64,000 nucleotides of DNA from Pseudomonas sp. FP198 (GTDB taxonomy: Bacteria; Pseudomonadota; Gammaproteobacteria; Pseudomonadales; Pseudomonadaceae). The DNA is taken from assembly GCF_030687895.1 (NCBI RefSeq), contig NZ_CP117452.1, positions 2,993,501 to 3,057,500 of the forward strand. The letters are read 5' to 3'. Made by a program: the position numbers and the translations under genes. Shown in pieces: positions 9,330-18,202 of this stretch (within the stretch, counting starts at the first letter, position 1; every line of letters starts with the position of its first letter). Under the pieces are notes generated by a model that made no database searches, had not been told where the DNA came from, and worked only from the letters and a program-made list of their open reading frames with translations.

Positions 9330-11957
9330 CTACTTGGTAGCTGCCTTCATCCCAATCCGCCGACGCATCTCGGCCGTGATGCTCTGGCGGGTTTTCCTGA
9401 GGTCCGCCCACGGCTCATGCCCCACCTCCGCCAGCCGCTCATGCACGTTGTGCACGTTCCACAGGTTGGCGCCCTTGAGCTCGGCCACTTCTTCGCGATA
9501 AATCGGCACTGACACCGGCAGCCCTTCACGGGTGCGGGCGGCATAGGCACAAATGGTCGTGGCGCCGAGGCCGTTGCGCAGGTAATCGATGAAGATCCGC
9601 CCTACCCGGTTTTTCGGTCCCGATACCGCCGAGAAGCGATCCGGCAACAGCTTGGCCATGTGGCTGACAATGGCGTGGCTGAAGCCCTTGACCTCGTCCC
9701 AGCCCAACTTGCGGGTCAGCGGCACCACCACGTGGATACCCTTGCCGCCGCTGGTCTTGAGAAACGCCTTCAGGCCCAGTTCATCCAGCACCGACAAGGT
9801 CAGTTGGGTGGCTTCCACCATGCTTTTCCACGGCAGCGCCGGGTCCGGGTCAAGGTCGAGGACAAAACGGTCGGGCTTGTCCAGATCGACCGAGGTGGCG
9901 TTCCAGGTGTGCAGCTCCACGGTACTCATCTGCACCGCACCGATGAGCGCTTCGGCATTGTTGATGATCATCACCGGTTGCCCGGTCAGGTCCTTGTCCA
10001 GGCTGGTGATGCCGGGAATCGCCAGGCGTTCGGGGTTCTTCTGGAAGAACAGCTCGCCGGCGATGCCATCCGGCGCGCGCACCAGGGCCACCGGGCGGTC
10101 GGCCAGTTCCGGCAGGATGAACTCGGCAACGCTGGCGTAGTACTCGGCCAGTTGCATCTTGGTCGTGCCACTGCTGGCGTCGATGATCCGGTCCGGGTGG
10201 GTAATGCGCACCTTGCCGTCCAGGGTCGGTGCCTGGGTGGTCTTGGCCTTGGCTTTGGTCTTGGTCTTGGTCTTGGCCGGCGCCGGCTCTTCCTTGGCGG
10301 CGGTTTTTTTCCTGGCGGGTTTCTCTACCGGTTTCGGCAGTTCCTGGGTAATCGCCTTGGCCGGCTTGTCGTTGCGCAAGCCATGGAACACTGCGTGGCG
10401 CACCGAGCCTTCCTTGGTCATTTCAGCAAACGCTACCTCAGCCAATAATTCCGGCTTGAGCCAGTGCACGCCCTTGGCCTCGTAACCGGTGGGCGGGTTG
10501 ACCACGGCGGCTTTTTTCGTTTCCAGTGGCAACAGTTGCTGGTGGATGCTTTTGAGCGTCGTCTCGTTGAAACCGGTGCCGACCTTGCCGGCATACCGCA
10601 GCTCACCGCTGTCGACGTCATGCAGGCCCAGCAACAAGGCGCCAAACGCACTGCGCGAGCCCTTGGGCTCGCTGAAGCCGACCACGACAAACTCCTGGCG
10701 ATTCTTGCATTTGAGCTTGATCCAGTCGCTGCTGCGCCGCGACACATAGGCGCTGCCCTGGCGTTTGCCGATCAATCCTTCCATGCGCATCTGGCAAGCG
10801 CTGTTGAGCAGTGCTTCGGGGGTTTCCTCGAAGGCGTCGGAAAAACGCAGCAACGGATCTTCATTCGATTCAAGTACCGCTGCCAACGCGGCCCGGCGCT
10901 CCTCCACCGGCACTTTGCGCAGATCCATGCCGTTGAGGTAGGGCAAATCGAACAGGTAATAGGCGATCTTGCCGCTGCTGCCGGCATCAAAGGCGTTTTG
11001 CAGGGCCTGAAAATCCGGTACGCCCTGCTCGTTGGCGACAACCATCTCGCCGTCGAGCCAGGCCGACTCCAGCCCCAGCGCAGCCAGGGCCTCGGCCTGT
11101 TTCGGCAGTTTATGGGTCCAGTCATGGCCGTTGCGGGTGATCAAGCGCACATCGCCATTGTCGATACGCGCCATGACCCGATAGCCGTCGAACTTGATCT
11201 CGTAGAGCCAGTCGCCATCGGGCGCGCTCTCCACCAAGGTCGCCAGTTCCGGCTTGAGGGTTTCGGGAATCGGGCCGGCAACGGCGCCGCTGAGGGTGGT
11301 CTTCGCAGTTTTTTTCGACGGTTTCGGCGGCGCGGCTTTTTCCGGTTGTTTTACCGCTTTGGCGGCAGCGGCCTTGCCTCTACGCTTGGGCACGATCGTG
11401 CGGTCGCTGAGCACGCTGTCCGGCTCGGCCTGGACCACGTCGTACTCGCTCTCCGGACGGGCCGCGTCGTCCTGGTGCTTGATCAGGAACCATTGCTCCT
11501 GTTTGCCGGGCATATGGGTGCGCACCAGGTTCCACAGGCCGGCGAGTTTCTCTCCGCGCAGCTCGAACTTGAGCCGGCCCTTCTCGTAGGCTTCGTGTAC
11601 ATCGCCCTGGGGGATCCACACGCCCCGGTCCCAGACAATGACCTCGCCGGCACCGTAGTGCCCTTCGGGAATGCTGCCCTCGAAGGTCGCGTAATCGAGC
11701 GGATGGTCTTCGACATGCACGGCCAGGCGCTTGACCTTCGGGTCCAGGGACGGTCCCTTGGGCACTGCCCAGCTCTTGAGCGCGCCGTCCAGCTCCAAGC
11801 GAAAATCGTAATGCAGCCGCGTGGCGTCGTGCTTCTGGATGCAGTATTGCAAGGCGTGGGCGGTTTTCGCCGCTTTGCGCGAGCGTTTCGCCGCCGGTTC
11901 CGGGGTGGCGGCGAAGTCGCGCATGCGGTTGTAGTCTTCAAGGGTTTTGCTGGTCAT
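9330..11957 (-). CDS. ligD: DNA ligase D (NHEJ ligase-polymerase-phosphoesterase)
   Basis: An 875-residue LigD with the Pseudomonas domain order. The phosphoesterase domain is at about 35-165 (HDATRLHYDFRLELDG at 43-58), an Ala/Lys linker at 190-222, the ATP-dependent ligase at about 230-535 with adenylated Lys255 in LYEIKFDGYR, a second Lys-rich linker (KTKTKTKAKAK), and the AEP polymerase domain in the last 290 residues (LDLDPDP, SGGKGIHVVVPL). With Ku it repairs double-strand breaks; no ku gene is in the window. Its ATG overlaps the stop of the YbdK-type gene by four bases (ATGA), so it is translationally coupled as the last gene of a four-gene operon. Confidence 0.96.
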   Translation of the reverse strand: MTSKTLEDYNRMRDFAATPEPAAKRSRKAAKTAHALQYCIQKHDATRLHYDFRLELDGALKSWAVPKGPSLDPKVKRLAVHVEDHPLDYATFEGSIPEGHYGAGEVIVWDRGVWIPQGDVHEAYEKGRLKFELRGEKLAGLWNLVRTHMPGKQEQWFLIKHQDDAARPESEYDVVQAEPDSVLSDRTIVPKRRGKAAAAKAVKQPEKAAPPKPSKKTAKTTLSGAVAGPIPETLKPELATLVESAPDGDWLYEIKFDGYRVMARIDNGDVRLITRNGHDWTHKLPKQAEALAALGLESAWLDGEMVVANEQGVPDFQALQNAFDAGSSGKIAYYLFDLPYLNGMDLRKVPVEERRAALAAVLESNEDPLLRFSDAFEETPEALLNSACQMRMEGLIGKRQGSAYVSRRSSDWIKLKCKNRQEFVVVGFSEPKGSRSAFGALLLGLHDVDSGELRYAGKVGTGFNETTLKSIHQQLLPLETKKAAVVNPPTGYEAKGVHWLKPELLAEVAFAEMTKEGSVRHAVFHGLRNDKPAKAITQELPKPVEKPARKKTAAKEEPAPAKTKTKTKAKAKTTQAPTLDGKVRITHPDRIIDASSGTTKMQLAEYYASVAEFILPELADRPVALVRAPDGIAGELFFQKNPERLAIPGITSLDKDLTGQPVMIINNAEALIGAVQMSTVELHTWNATSVDLDKPDRFVLDLDPDPALPWKSMVEATQLTLSVLDELGLKAFLKTSGGKGIHVVVPLTRKLGWDEVKGFSHAIVSHMAKLLPDRFSAVSGPKNRVGRIFIDYLRNGLGATTICAYAARTREGLPVSVPIYREEVAELKGANLWNVHNVHERLAEVGHEPWADLRKTRQSITAEMRRRIGMKAATK

Positions 11958-13117
11958 GGGCCACCTGCAACTTGCGCAAGGGTCGGATCGGCCACGGGCA
12001 TGCCAGCGGTTTCCGACAGCAACTGATCAACGACCCGACTCAAGGCCTGTTCGATGGAGTCCCCCAGCAACAAGCCTTGTTCATACAGCACGACCTGGCG
12101 ATCAGCACTGGTGCCCTCCTGAACGATCCGGCGGGCCTGCTTGAACACGTCCTGTACACCCAGCGCTGTGGCGACGTCGGCGAAGGTCTGCTCGGCCAGG
12201 TTCAACCATTCGCCAATGAGCATGGGCTGCTCCTGCCCCTCGATGATGAACTCCGCCAGGATGCCGTGGCGCTTGGCCCGGTAGCGGTTTTCCTTGAGGA
12301 TCCACTGCGACATCAGGCTGTAGTCGGCCCCCGGCTTGGGCTGGGCGCAGGCATGGGCGACCATCAGGCGAAACAGCGAAACCAGGCACAGGACGTCGTC
12401 GATCCGTGGACAGGCATCGCAGATGCGCAGCTCCAGCGTCGGGTAACGCGACGAGGGCCTGAGCACCCACCAGCAATCGCTGGGCTGGCGAATGGAGCCG
12501 GTGCGCGTGAGCATGTCGACGTAGCCGTTGAATGCGGCTTCGTCGGCGAAGAACTCCGGCACGCCCATGCGCGGCCATTCATCACAGGCCACCTGGCGAT
12601 AACTGCTGAAGCCGCTGTAGCCGCCGTTCCAGAACGGCGAAGACGCACTCAGCGCCAACAACATCGGCAGCCACGGCAACACTTCGTTCATGACCTTGAC
12701 CCGGTCCTGATCGCCCGGGACTTCCACATGTACATGCAGGCCCGATAACACGCTGCGGCGCGCCACTCGCTGGTAGTCGTCGAACAATTGCTGGAAGTGC
12801 AGCTCGTCGGTGGGCTGCAAGCCGACGGTGGTCATCGGATGTGAGCCGGCGCTCAACAATCCCAGGCCGTGGGGTGCCAGGCGCCGCGTCAGGCCGCTGC
12901 GCACCTGGGCCAGGTAATCGGCGGCCTCCGCCAGGTTCTGGAAGATCGGCGAAGCCATCTCCACCTGGCTCAGGAACATCTCGTGGGCGAAATTTTCCCC
13001 CAGCTCCTCCCGGCATGCCGCAATCGCCGCCGCGGGCGGCTGGTCGGGCATGTGCCGGGTTTGCAGGTCGGTGAGGAAATATTCCTCTTCAATGCCGAAC
13101 TTCAGACGCCTGTTCAT
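11954..13117 (-). CDS. YbdK-type carboxylate-amine ligase (GCS2 family)
   Basis: A 387-residue member of the glutamate-cysteine ligase type 2 family, starting MNRRLKFGIEEEYFL and carrying the conserved LLSAGSHPM and ELRICDACP segments. The family has glutamine-synthetase-like folds and joins a carboxylate to an amine with ATP; YbdK of E. coli has weak gamma-glutamylcysteine activity. The substrate here is unknown. ATG 13117 is preceded by GGAGGG. Its first 29 bases overlap the end of the methyltransferase gene and its stop overlaps the ligD start, which argues for a single mRNA. Confidence 0.88.
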   Translation of the reverse strand: MNRRLKFGIEEEYFLTDLQTRHMPDQPPAAAIAACREELGENFAHEMFLSQVEMASPIFQNLAEAADYLAQVRSGLTRRLAPHGLGLLSAGSHPMTTVGLQPTDELHFQQLFDDYQRVARRSVLSGLHVHVEVPGDQDRVKVMNEVLPWLPMLLALSASSPFWNGGYSGFSSYRQVACDEWPRMGVPEFFADEAAFNGYVDMLTRTGSIRQPSDCWWVLRPSSRYPTLELRICDACPRIDDVLCLVSLFRLMVAHACAQPKPGADYSLMSQWILKENRYRAKRHGILAEFIIEGQEQPMLIGEWLNLAEQTFADVATALGVQDVFKQARRIVQEGTSADRQVVLYEQGLLLGDSIEQALSRVVDQLLSETAGMPVADPTLAQVAGGP

Positions 13118-14090
13118 CGATGTTCCCTCCGATACCCGCACCCGTGCGGGTGACAACCAACGCCACCACGGCGATCCGTTCCACGTCCTGATAACCCGGG
13201 GTCAGCAATTCCTCGCCGAAGACATCCGGGTCCAGTTCCCGGTAAGTCCAGCCGTACTCCGCCGAGTCGCGCCAAGGGCCAAGCGCCTCCAGGAACGGAT
13301 CACGACCGTCGACCATCGCCACGCCGGTGTAGAGCACCAGCGAGCCACCGGGCGTGAGCCGGGGCAACGCCTGCTCGACGATGCGCAACGACAGGCCGGC
13401 GCCCAGCGCGCCGCCGCCATGGCGATAGGCGCGCTCGGCCGGGTCGGCCATGTACGGTGGATTGGCAACGATCAGGTCAAAGCTGCCCTCGACGTCCCGG
13501 AGAACATCACTGTGGGCGATTTCGACGTTGGCAACCTCGGCCAGCGCGGCGTTGACCGCGCACAGGCGCAGGGCCAGGGGATTGATGTCCACCGCAAGAA
13601 CCTCGGCCTCGCGCCGGGCGCGGGCGATCACCATGGCCCCGACACCGGCACCGCAGCCGATGTCCACGGCCCGATGCACCGCGGTGAAATTCTGTTGCAG
13701 GTGGGTATGGATCAGATGGGCGAACCGGTAGCTGTCCGGGCCGAAAAACACTGCGTCATTGGCCTGGGTGGGAAACTGCGAATGGGCGAACAGCATGCCG
13801 TCCAGGCTCGACCAACGCACGCGGCTGTACAACAGGCCGGCACGTTCCTCCAGCACCTGCGCCTCTTGCAACTGACGCTGCTCATCGGCGGAAATCAGCC
13901 CTGGCGCAAACGGCCGCGACCAGCCGAAAACGTCCCGCAGGGTCTTCGAGCGCTCGTTGCCGGGCCGTTTATTGACCCGTTCATGGGTCAACGGCGTCGG
14001 GGTGATGAAACGGTAGCCGTCGGCGTGCAGGCGACGTCCCAGTTGCAGCAGCGCCAGGTCGGGTTCGGACAGGCGATCTTCCTGATTCAT
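13089..14090 (-). CDS. Class I SAM-dependent methyltransferase (HemK/PrmC-like, NPPY motif)
   Basis: A 333-residue protein with a roughly 130-residue N-terminal domain, SAM-binding motif DIGCGAGVGA at 143-152, acidic loop AVDIN, and NPPY at 210-213. The NPPY motif marks N-methyltransferases acting on glutamine, adenine or guanine. It is not PrmC itself, which normally sits next to prfA; the substrate is open. It starts nine bases after the upstream diiron-protein stop and overlaps the next gene by 29 bases, so it is the second gene of the operon ending in ligD. Confidence 0.85.
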   Translation of the reverse strand: MNQEDRLSEPDLALLQLGRRLHADGYRFITPTPLTHERVNKRPGNERSKTLRDVFGWSRPFAPGLISADEQRQLQEAQVLEERAGLLYSRVRWSSLDGMLFAHSQFPTQANDAVFFGPDSYRFAHLIHTHLQQNFTAVHRAVDIGCGAGVGAMVIARARREAEVLAVDINPLALRLCAVNAALAEVANVEIAHSDVLRDVEGSFDLIVANPPYMADPAERAYRHGGGALGAGLSLRIVEQALPRLTPGGSLVLYTGVAMVDGRDPFLEALGPWRDSAEYGWTYRELDPDVFGEELLTPGYQDVERIAVVALVVTRTGAGIGGNIDEQASEVRH

Positions 14091-14099
14091 GCAGGGCTC

Positions 14100-15485
14100 C
14101 TAACGAAGGGCGGATTTGAGTTCGATGAACCGGCGGGTCGCCAGCAGGCCGGCCGGATGGCTATGGGCGCGCGGCGAAAGCCAGGGCATGAGGATCTGCA
14201 TCTGCGCATCGGGCGCCTTGCCCCGCAGTAATTGCTGCAGGTTCTGCACGTCCGGATCCTGCGTCGGTGCCTGGGTATCCTGCGCCGCGCCAAGGCTGCG
14301 GCGGGCGCCGGAGCGACCGCGTTCCTCCAACCAGTCACCGGCGATCCAATCGTGCAACAGCTGCTTTTCGTAAGGGCTGAAGACCCCGAACATCGCCGCG
14401 CCAGCGCCTTCGATGAGGGTCCAGAAGCGGCTGTTCTGCGGGTCTTCGTGGCGCCGGATCCAGCCTTTGCCTTGCATGGCCTTGAGGAAACCTTCCAGCT
14501 GCCCCGGCTCCGCCAGCCATTGGTTGACGGTCTTGCCTTCGAATTTGCAGTAATCGGAATGCATGTGTTGGCCAAACGGGCGCTTGCGCTCAAGCATGTC
14601 GAGGACTTCGCGTTCCAGGTCAAACGACTCGATGACCGCCCGGCTGCCCTGCCCCAGGTCGTTGAGGCGATAGCCCAAGGTGACCCGACGCCAGAAGGAT
14701 TCGCGATCCGCCTCCATCGGCATCAGTTGCAGCAGCGATTGCACAGCCTTGTGGGCATGGCCGGTGCTGGCGTTGTCGATGGTCACATGGAGGGTGAAGT
14801 AATACGGGTCGATGTCGAGTTCGCTCAGCTCATAGGCGCTGATCAGCAAATGCAGTGGCAATTGTTCGTAGCCCAGGTTGTAGCCGATGACCTCGGGCAG
14901 ATATTCGTCGCCGGCGTAGCCCAGGGCCAGTTGCACCGCACCTTGCAGGTAGCGGTCATCGTGAATGTCGGGCATGTCCGACAGGCCGTGTTCGGCCAGC
15001 AGCTTGCGGTAGAGCACGACATGGTTCTGGGCCGGCACTCCATCGCCGAGCTCCTCCAGATAGGTACACAGCAGCCCTTCGAAGCGGTGGTCATGCCAGT
15101 GACTGAGCACGCCGTACAACCAGGCGCCATCCACCAGTTTGGTCGGCCCCACCGCCTGCAGGAAATACAAGGCGTGGGCCTTGCTGTGGAAGAACTCCCG
15201 ACGACCGCCGCTCTTACGTCGCTCCAAGTAGTCGGCGTACTGCCGGGCCACGCCGGCGCTGTGTTGTTCTACCCAGGCCAGCAGCGCCGCCGGATCGTCG
15301 GGCATCTCCTGGGGCAACGCCGCGGCCTGCTCCAGGCAAGGCTGGAGGAAGGCATGGGCATCGGCTTGCTTGTCGCTGTCGTCGGGGCCCTGCAACAGCC
15401 GCTCGTAGCATTGACGAACGTTGCCGGCAGTGGTGAATGGCTGCGCGGTGGCAGGCCTGGATTGGAGGGGTGTCAGCGCAGTCAT
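14100..15485 (-). CDS. Iron-containing redox enzyme family protein (haem-oxygenase-like diiron fold)
   Basis: A 461-residue protein of the haem-oxygenase-like diiron oxidase (HDO) type. Candidate metal ligands are Glu144/145 in YLEELGDG, His155, and the second set His233, Asp237 and His243/245 in LHVTIDNASTGHAHKA. HDO enzymes use a dinuclear iron centre and oxygen for C-C cleavage, N-oxygenation or desaturation. The C-terminal 200 residues look like extra, less conserved sequence. ATG 15485 follows AGAGG; an upstream in-frame ATG at 15554 has weaker context. It is the first gene of the HDO-methyltransferase-YbdK-ligD operon. Confidence 0.8.
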   Translation of the reverse strand: MTALTPLQSRPATAQPFTTAGNVRQCYERLLQGPDDSDKQADAHAFLQPCLEQAAALPQEMPDDPAALLAWVEQHSAGVARQYADYLERRKSGGRREFFHSKAHALYFLQAVGPTKLVDGAWLYGVLSHWHDHRFEGLLCTYLEELGDGVPAQNHVVLYRKLLAEHGLSDMPDIHDDRYLQGAVQLALGYAGDEYLPEVIGYNLGYEQLPLHLLISAYELSELDIDPYYFTLHVTIDNASTGHAHKAVQSLLQLMPMEADRESFWRRVTLGYRLNDLGQGSRAVIESFDLEREVLDMLERKRPFGQHMHSDYCKFEGKTVNQWLAEPGQLEGFLKAMQGKGWIRRHEDPQNSRFWTLIEGAGAAMFGVFSPYEKQLLHDWIAGDWLEERGRSGARRSLGAAQDTQAPTQDPDVQNLQQLLRGKAPDAQMQILMPWLSPRAHSHPAGLLATRRFIELKSALR

Positions 15486-15672
15486 AAAGGCCTCTTGGGT
15501 TTCTCGACGGGACGCTCGATCAGCACGTCTCTTCCATTGCAGAGCCTCGCGCACGGGAAAAAATTCCCCTGGATCGAAAAGCGCCCGGATAAACGGGAGG
15601 CTGCCGATATGCCGGGGAACCCTCGCTTCGCTAACACCCTCGAACGTAGCAAGCGCATTGAGGCGACCGCAG

Positions 15673-15793
15673 TGTGGCGAGGGGATTTATCCCCGCTGGG
15701 CTGCGAAGCAGCCCTTGGGATTGGGCCAGGCATTGCGAGGTATTGGTACCAAGGGGCGGTTCGCGCCCAGCGGGGATAAATCCCCTCGCCACA
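15673..15793. repeat. Type A inverted repeat, copy 4
   Basis: Full arms (TGTGGCGAGGGGATTTATCC, GGGATAAATCCCCTCGCCACA). Unlike most copies it lies between divergent genes, the HDO operon on the left and the antiporter on the right. It ends 33 bases before the antiporter ATG, so it is likely part of that gene's 5' untranslated region or promoter. Confidence 0.92.
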
Positions 15794-15826
15794 GTTTTGT
15801 GCCTGCTGATTATCCAAGGAGCAACC

Positions 15827-17158
15827 ATGATCTTCACAGTGTGGGTAGCGGTGCTCGGTGCCGTGTTGCTGACCCTGGCCCTGACGTCGTCCTACCTGCG
15901 CTGGATGCCGGTCACCACCTCGGCCGTGTGCCTGGTGCTGGGCGTCGCCATTGGCCCGGCGGGGCTGGGACTGCTGCGGCTGGGGGTCGACGATTCGTCC
16001 GTCTGGATGGAGCACCTGACCGAAGTCGCGGTGGTGTTCTCGCTGTTCGTCAGCGGCCTCAAGCTGCGCCTGCCACTGAAGAACCGCAGCTGGCGCGTGG
16101 CCTACGGGCTGGCCGGTCCGGTAATGATCCTGACCATCGTCGGCCTGTGCCTGATCTTGCATTACCTGTTTGGCCTCGGATGGGGCGTGTCCATGCTGAT
16201 CGGCGCGATGCTCGCGCCCACCGACCCAGTGCTGGCGGCGCTGGTGCAGGTCAATGATGCCCGCGACGATGATCGCGTGCGGTTCGGCTTGTCCGGGGAA
16301 GCCGGGCTGAACGACGGCACCGCGTTTCCCTTTGTCATCCTTGGCTTGCTCATGCTGCAGGAAGACGGCAGCGGCTTCCTCGGCGAGTGGGCCTTGCGCA
16401 ACGTCTTGTGGGCTGTACCGGCGGGGCTGTTGATCGGTTACTGGCTGGGGCGTGGCATCGGCCGGCTGACCTTGTCGATGCGCATCAAGAACGCCGACAG
16501 TACCCTGTCGCCAAACGATTACCTGGCCCTGGCCCTGATCGCCCTGGCCTACGTGGCGGCGGAGTCGGTGCAGGGTTATGGCTTTCTTTCGGTGTTCGCC
16601 GCCGGCCTGGGATTGCGTCAGGCCGAAGTCGAGTCCACCGATGAAAACGCGCCGCCGGCCGAGCATCTGGTGCAACCGCTGGTGGGCCATGAAGCGGTTG
16701 AACCGGAGCAGGCCGTGCACGGCGACACCCAGGCCCTGGACGACGGCCAGGTGGCGGCCGGGGTGATGATGAGCGACATGCTGGCGTTCGGCAGCCTGGT
16801 GGAGCGCTCCATGGAAGTATTCCTGGTCACACTGCTCGGCGTGGTCCTTGCCCATCACTGGGATTGGCGGGCCCTGGCCATCGGCGCCTTGCTGTTCGCG
16901 GTGATTCGCCCGTTGAGCGTGCTGGCGATGCCTTGGGGGAGATTGCTGGATGGCCCGCAACGGTTATTGATCGGCTGGTTCGGCATACGCGGCATCGGCA
17001 GCCTGTTTTACCTGTTCTACGCCTTGAATCATCACCTGCAACCCGAAGTGGCACAACTGTGCATCGACCTTACGCTGTCAGTGGTGGCGCTGAGCATCCT
17101 GGTCCATGGCCTGAGCACCCAACCCGCACTGGCGTGGTATGAGCGCCGAAAAAAGTGA
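15827..17158 (+). CDS. CPA1-type cation:proton antiporter (NhaP-like)
   Basis: A 443-residue protein with about twelve hydrophobic helices and the CPA1 motifs TDPVLAALVQ and GLSGEAGLNDGTAFPF, the latter holding the acidic residues used for ion exchange. A hydrophilic loop (about 263-300, rich in Glu/Asp/His) follows the seventh or eighth helix. It should exchange Na+ or K+ for H+ across the inner membrane. ATG 15827 has AAGGAG seven bases upstream; the longer open frame before it translates the type A repeat. It converges on the next gene with a three-base gap. Confidence 0.9.
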   Translation: MIFTVWVAVLGAVLLTLALTSSYLRWMPVTTSAVCLVLGVAIGPAGLGLLRLGVDDSSVWMEHLTEVAVVFSLFVSGLKLRLPLKNRSWRVAYGLAGPVMILTIVGLCLILHYLFGLGWGVSMLIGAMLAPTDPVLAALVQVNDARDDDRVRFGLSGEAGLNDGTAFPFVILGLLMLQEDGSGFLGEWALRNVLWAVPAGLLIGYWLGRGIGRLTLSMRIKNADSTLSPNDYLALALIALAYVAAESVQGYGFLSVFAAGLGLRQAEVESTDENAPPAEHLVQPLVGHEAVEPEQAVHGDTQALDDGQVAAGVMMSDMLAFGSLVERSMEVFLVTLLGVVLAHHWDWRALAIGALLFAVIRPLSVLAMPWGRLLDGPQRLLIGWFGIRGIGSLFYLFYALNHHLQPEVAQLCIDLTLSVVALSILVHGLSTQPALAWYERRKK

Positions 17159-17161
17159 CAG

Positions 17162-17698
17162 TCAGCCACCCGGGTCGGTCACTTGGATGAACACCGAATA
17201 CACCCCGAGCAACACCCAGAACACCGCGAAGATCCACGGTGTGCGCACCGAAAACAGCAGCGACTTGCGATAACCCTTGTGGGTCGATTCACGCTCGCTG
17301 AACAGCGGCGACTCGTCATAGGCCAGACCCATCAACGGCTCACTGCGCAGCAACTCACTCTGTTTGAAATGCCAGTGGTCAATGATCTCGTAGGCCGCCC
17401 GAATGCCCGGCCAGGCGTTGAGCGAACTCAGGAAACCGAGCAGCGCCAGAAATGGCGGCACAATCAGCGTGAAAAGCTTGCCCCACTCCGGATTCAGGTT
17501 GGCCATGCACGACGCGAAGGCAATCACCAGGAAAGACTGTGCGGCCAGATACGCGTCGGTTCGATTGGCGAGAATACTAGTTTCGTACTGGATTTCCCGC
17601 CGATAGAAATCCAGCCGCTCCTTGGGCGAGCCAAACAGCTTGGCATTGTGCTCGGTCAGTTCTTCTTCAGGCGTAGGGTGAGTCAGGATTCTGGGCAT
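17162..17698 (-). CDS. Uncharacterised membrane protein with cytoplasmic N-terminal helix
   Basis: A 178-residue protein with a charged N-terminus (EELTEHNAKLFGSPKERLDFYRREI), two hydrophobic helices at about 53-70 and 75-95, a polar region, and a last helix near 150-172. I do not recognise a named family. It is transcribed toward the antiporter, its stop three bases from the antiporter stop. No neighbour gives a clear clue to function. Confidence 0.75.
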   Translation of the reverse strand: MPRILTHPTPEEELTEHNAKLFGSPKERLDFYRREIQYETSILANRTDAYLAAQSFLVIAFASCMANLNPEWGKLFTLIVPPFLALLGFLSSLNAWPGIRAAYEIIDHWHFKQSELLRSEPLMGLAYDESPLFSERESTHKGYRKSLLFSVRTPWIFAVFWVLLGVYSVFIQVTDPGG

Positions 17699-17797
17699 CG
17701 CGCGGATAGTGCCTCGGCTTGATCGGGGTGCATGTAGAAATGATCGCCGTGGCCGAGTTCAAAGCAATCGACCGGAGGCGCCTGGATCCAAGCGCCC

Positions 17798-18125
17798 CGC
17801 TCTTGCTCTTGCTCTTGCTCTTGCTCTTGCTCTGCTTTTGACTTTGATCTCAGCGCCCCATTAACCACGCTGGCCGAACGCAGGCATTGCGCAGTGGGCA
17901 ACCCGGCATGGATGCCGGGTTAGCCGCGCTGGGCCATGGATGGCCCTTCGCGGCGGCCCACGGAGCAATGCCGGAGTGAGGGCATGCCGAGCCTAGGCGA
18001 GGCACCGAGTGGTGGGGCAAGAGCGTTTTGCTTACTTTTGCGCTTCTCAAAAGTGAGCCGCCGTAAGGGCGGAACCATAAGCCGCCATGACCGCAGCAAC
18101 GGATATACACACCAGAGACAGATAA
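17798..18125. repeat. Complex dispersed repeat: hexamer tandem plus nested hairpins
   Basis: This fills most of the 504-base gap between the membrane protein (17698) and the AraC regulator (18203). It starts with about five CTTGCT hexamers (17800-17833) and continues with a perfect hairpin AACCCGGCATGGATGCCGGGTT (arms at 17900-17909 and 17912-17921), a second hairpin GGGCCATGGATGGCCC (17931-17946), then GC-rich sequence with AAAAGTGAGCCGCCGTAAGGGCGGA. I recall similar sequence as a multicopy element in pseudomonad genomes; that link is from memory. No credible gene is present; the open frame across it is non-coding in character. Confidence 0.6.
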
Positions 18126-18202
18126 AGCCAGACGACGGAGCGCGTGACAAGCCCATCACTTCCAACCGACACTCCCTGCCTCACCAAAAAAACGACACCG
18201 CC

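Noticed and set aside
17936..18202. N-terminal 89-codon extension of the PAS-AraC gene
   Set aside because: It runs through the dispersed repeat and hairpins and is not protein-like; the ATG at 18203 is preferred.
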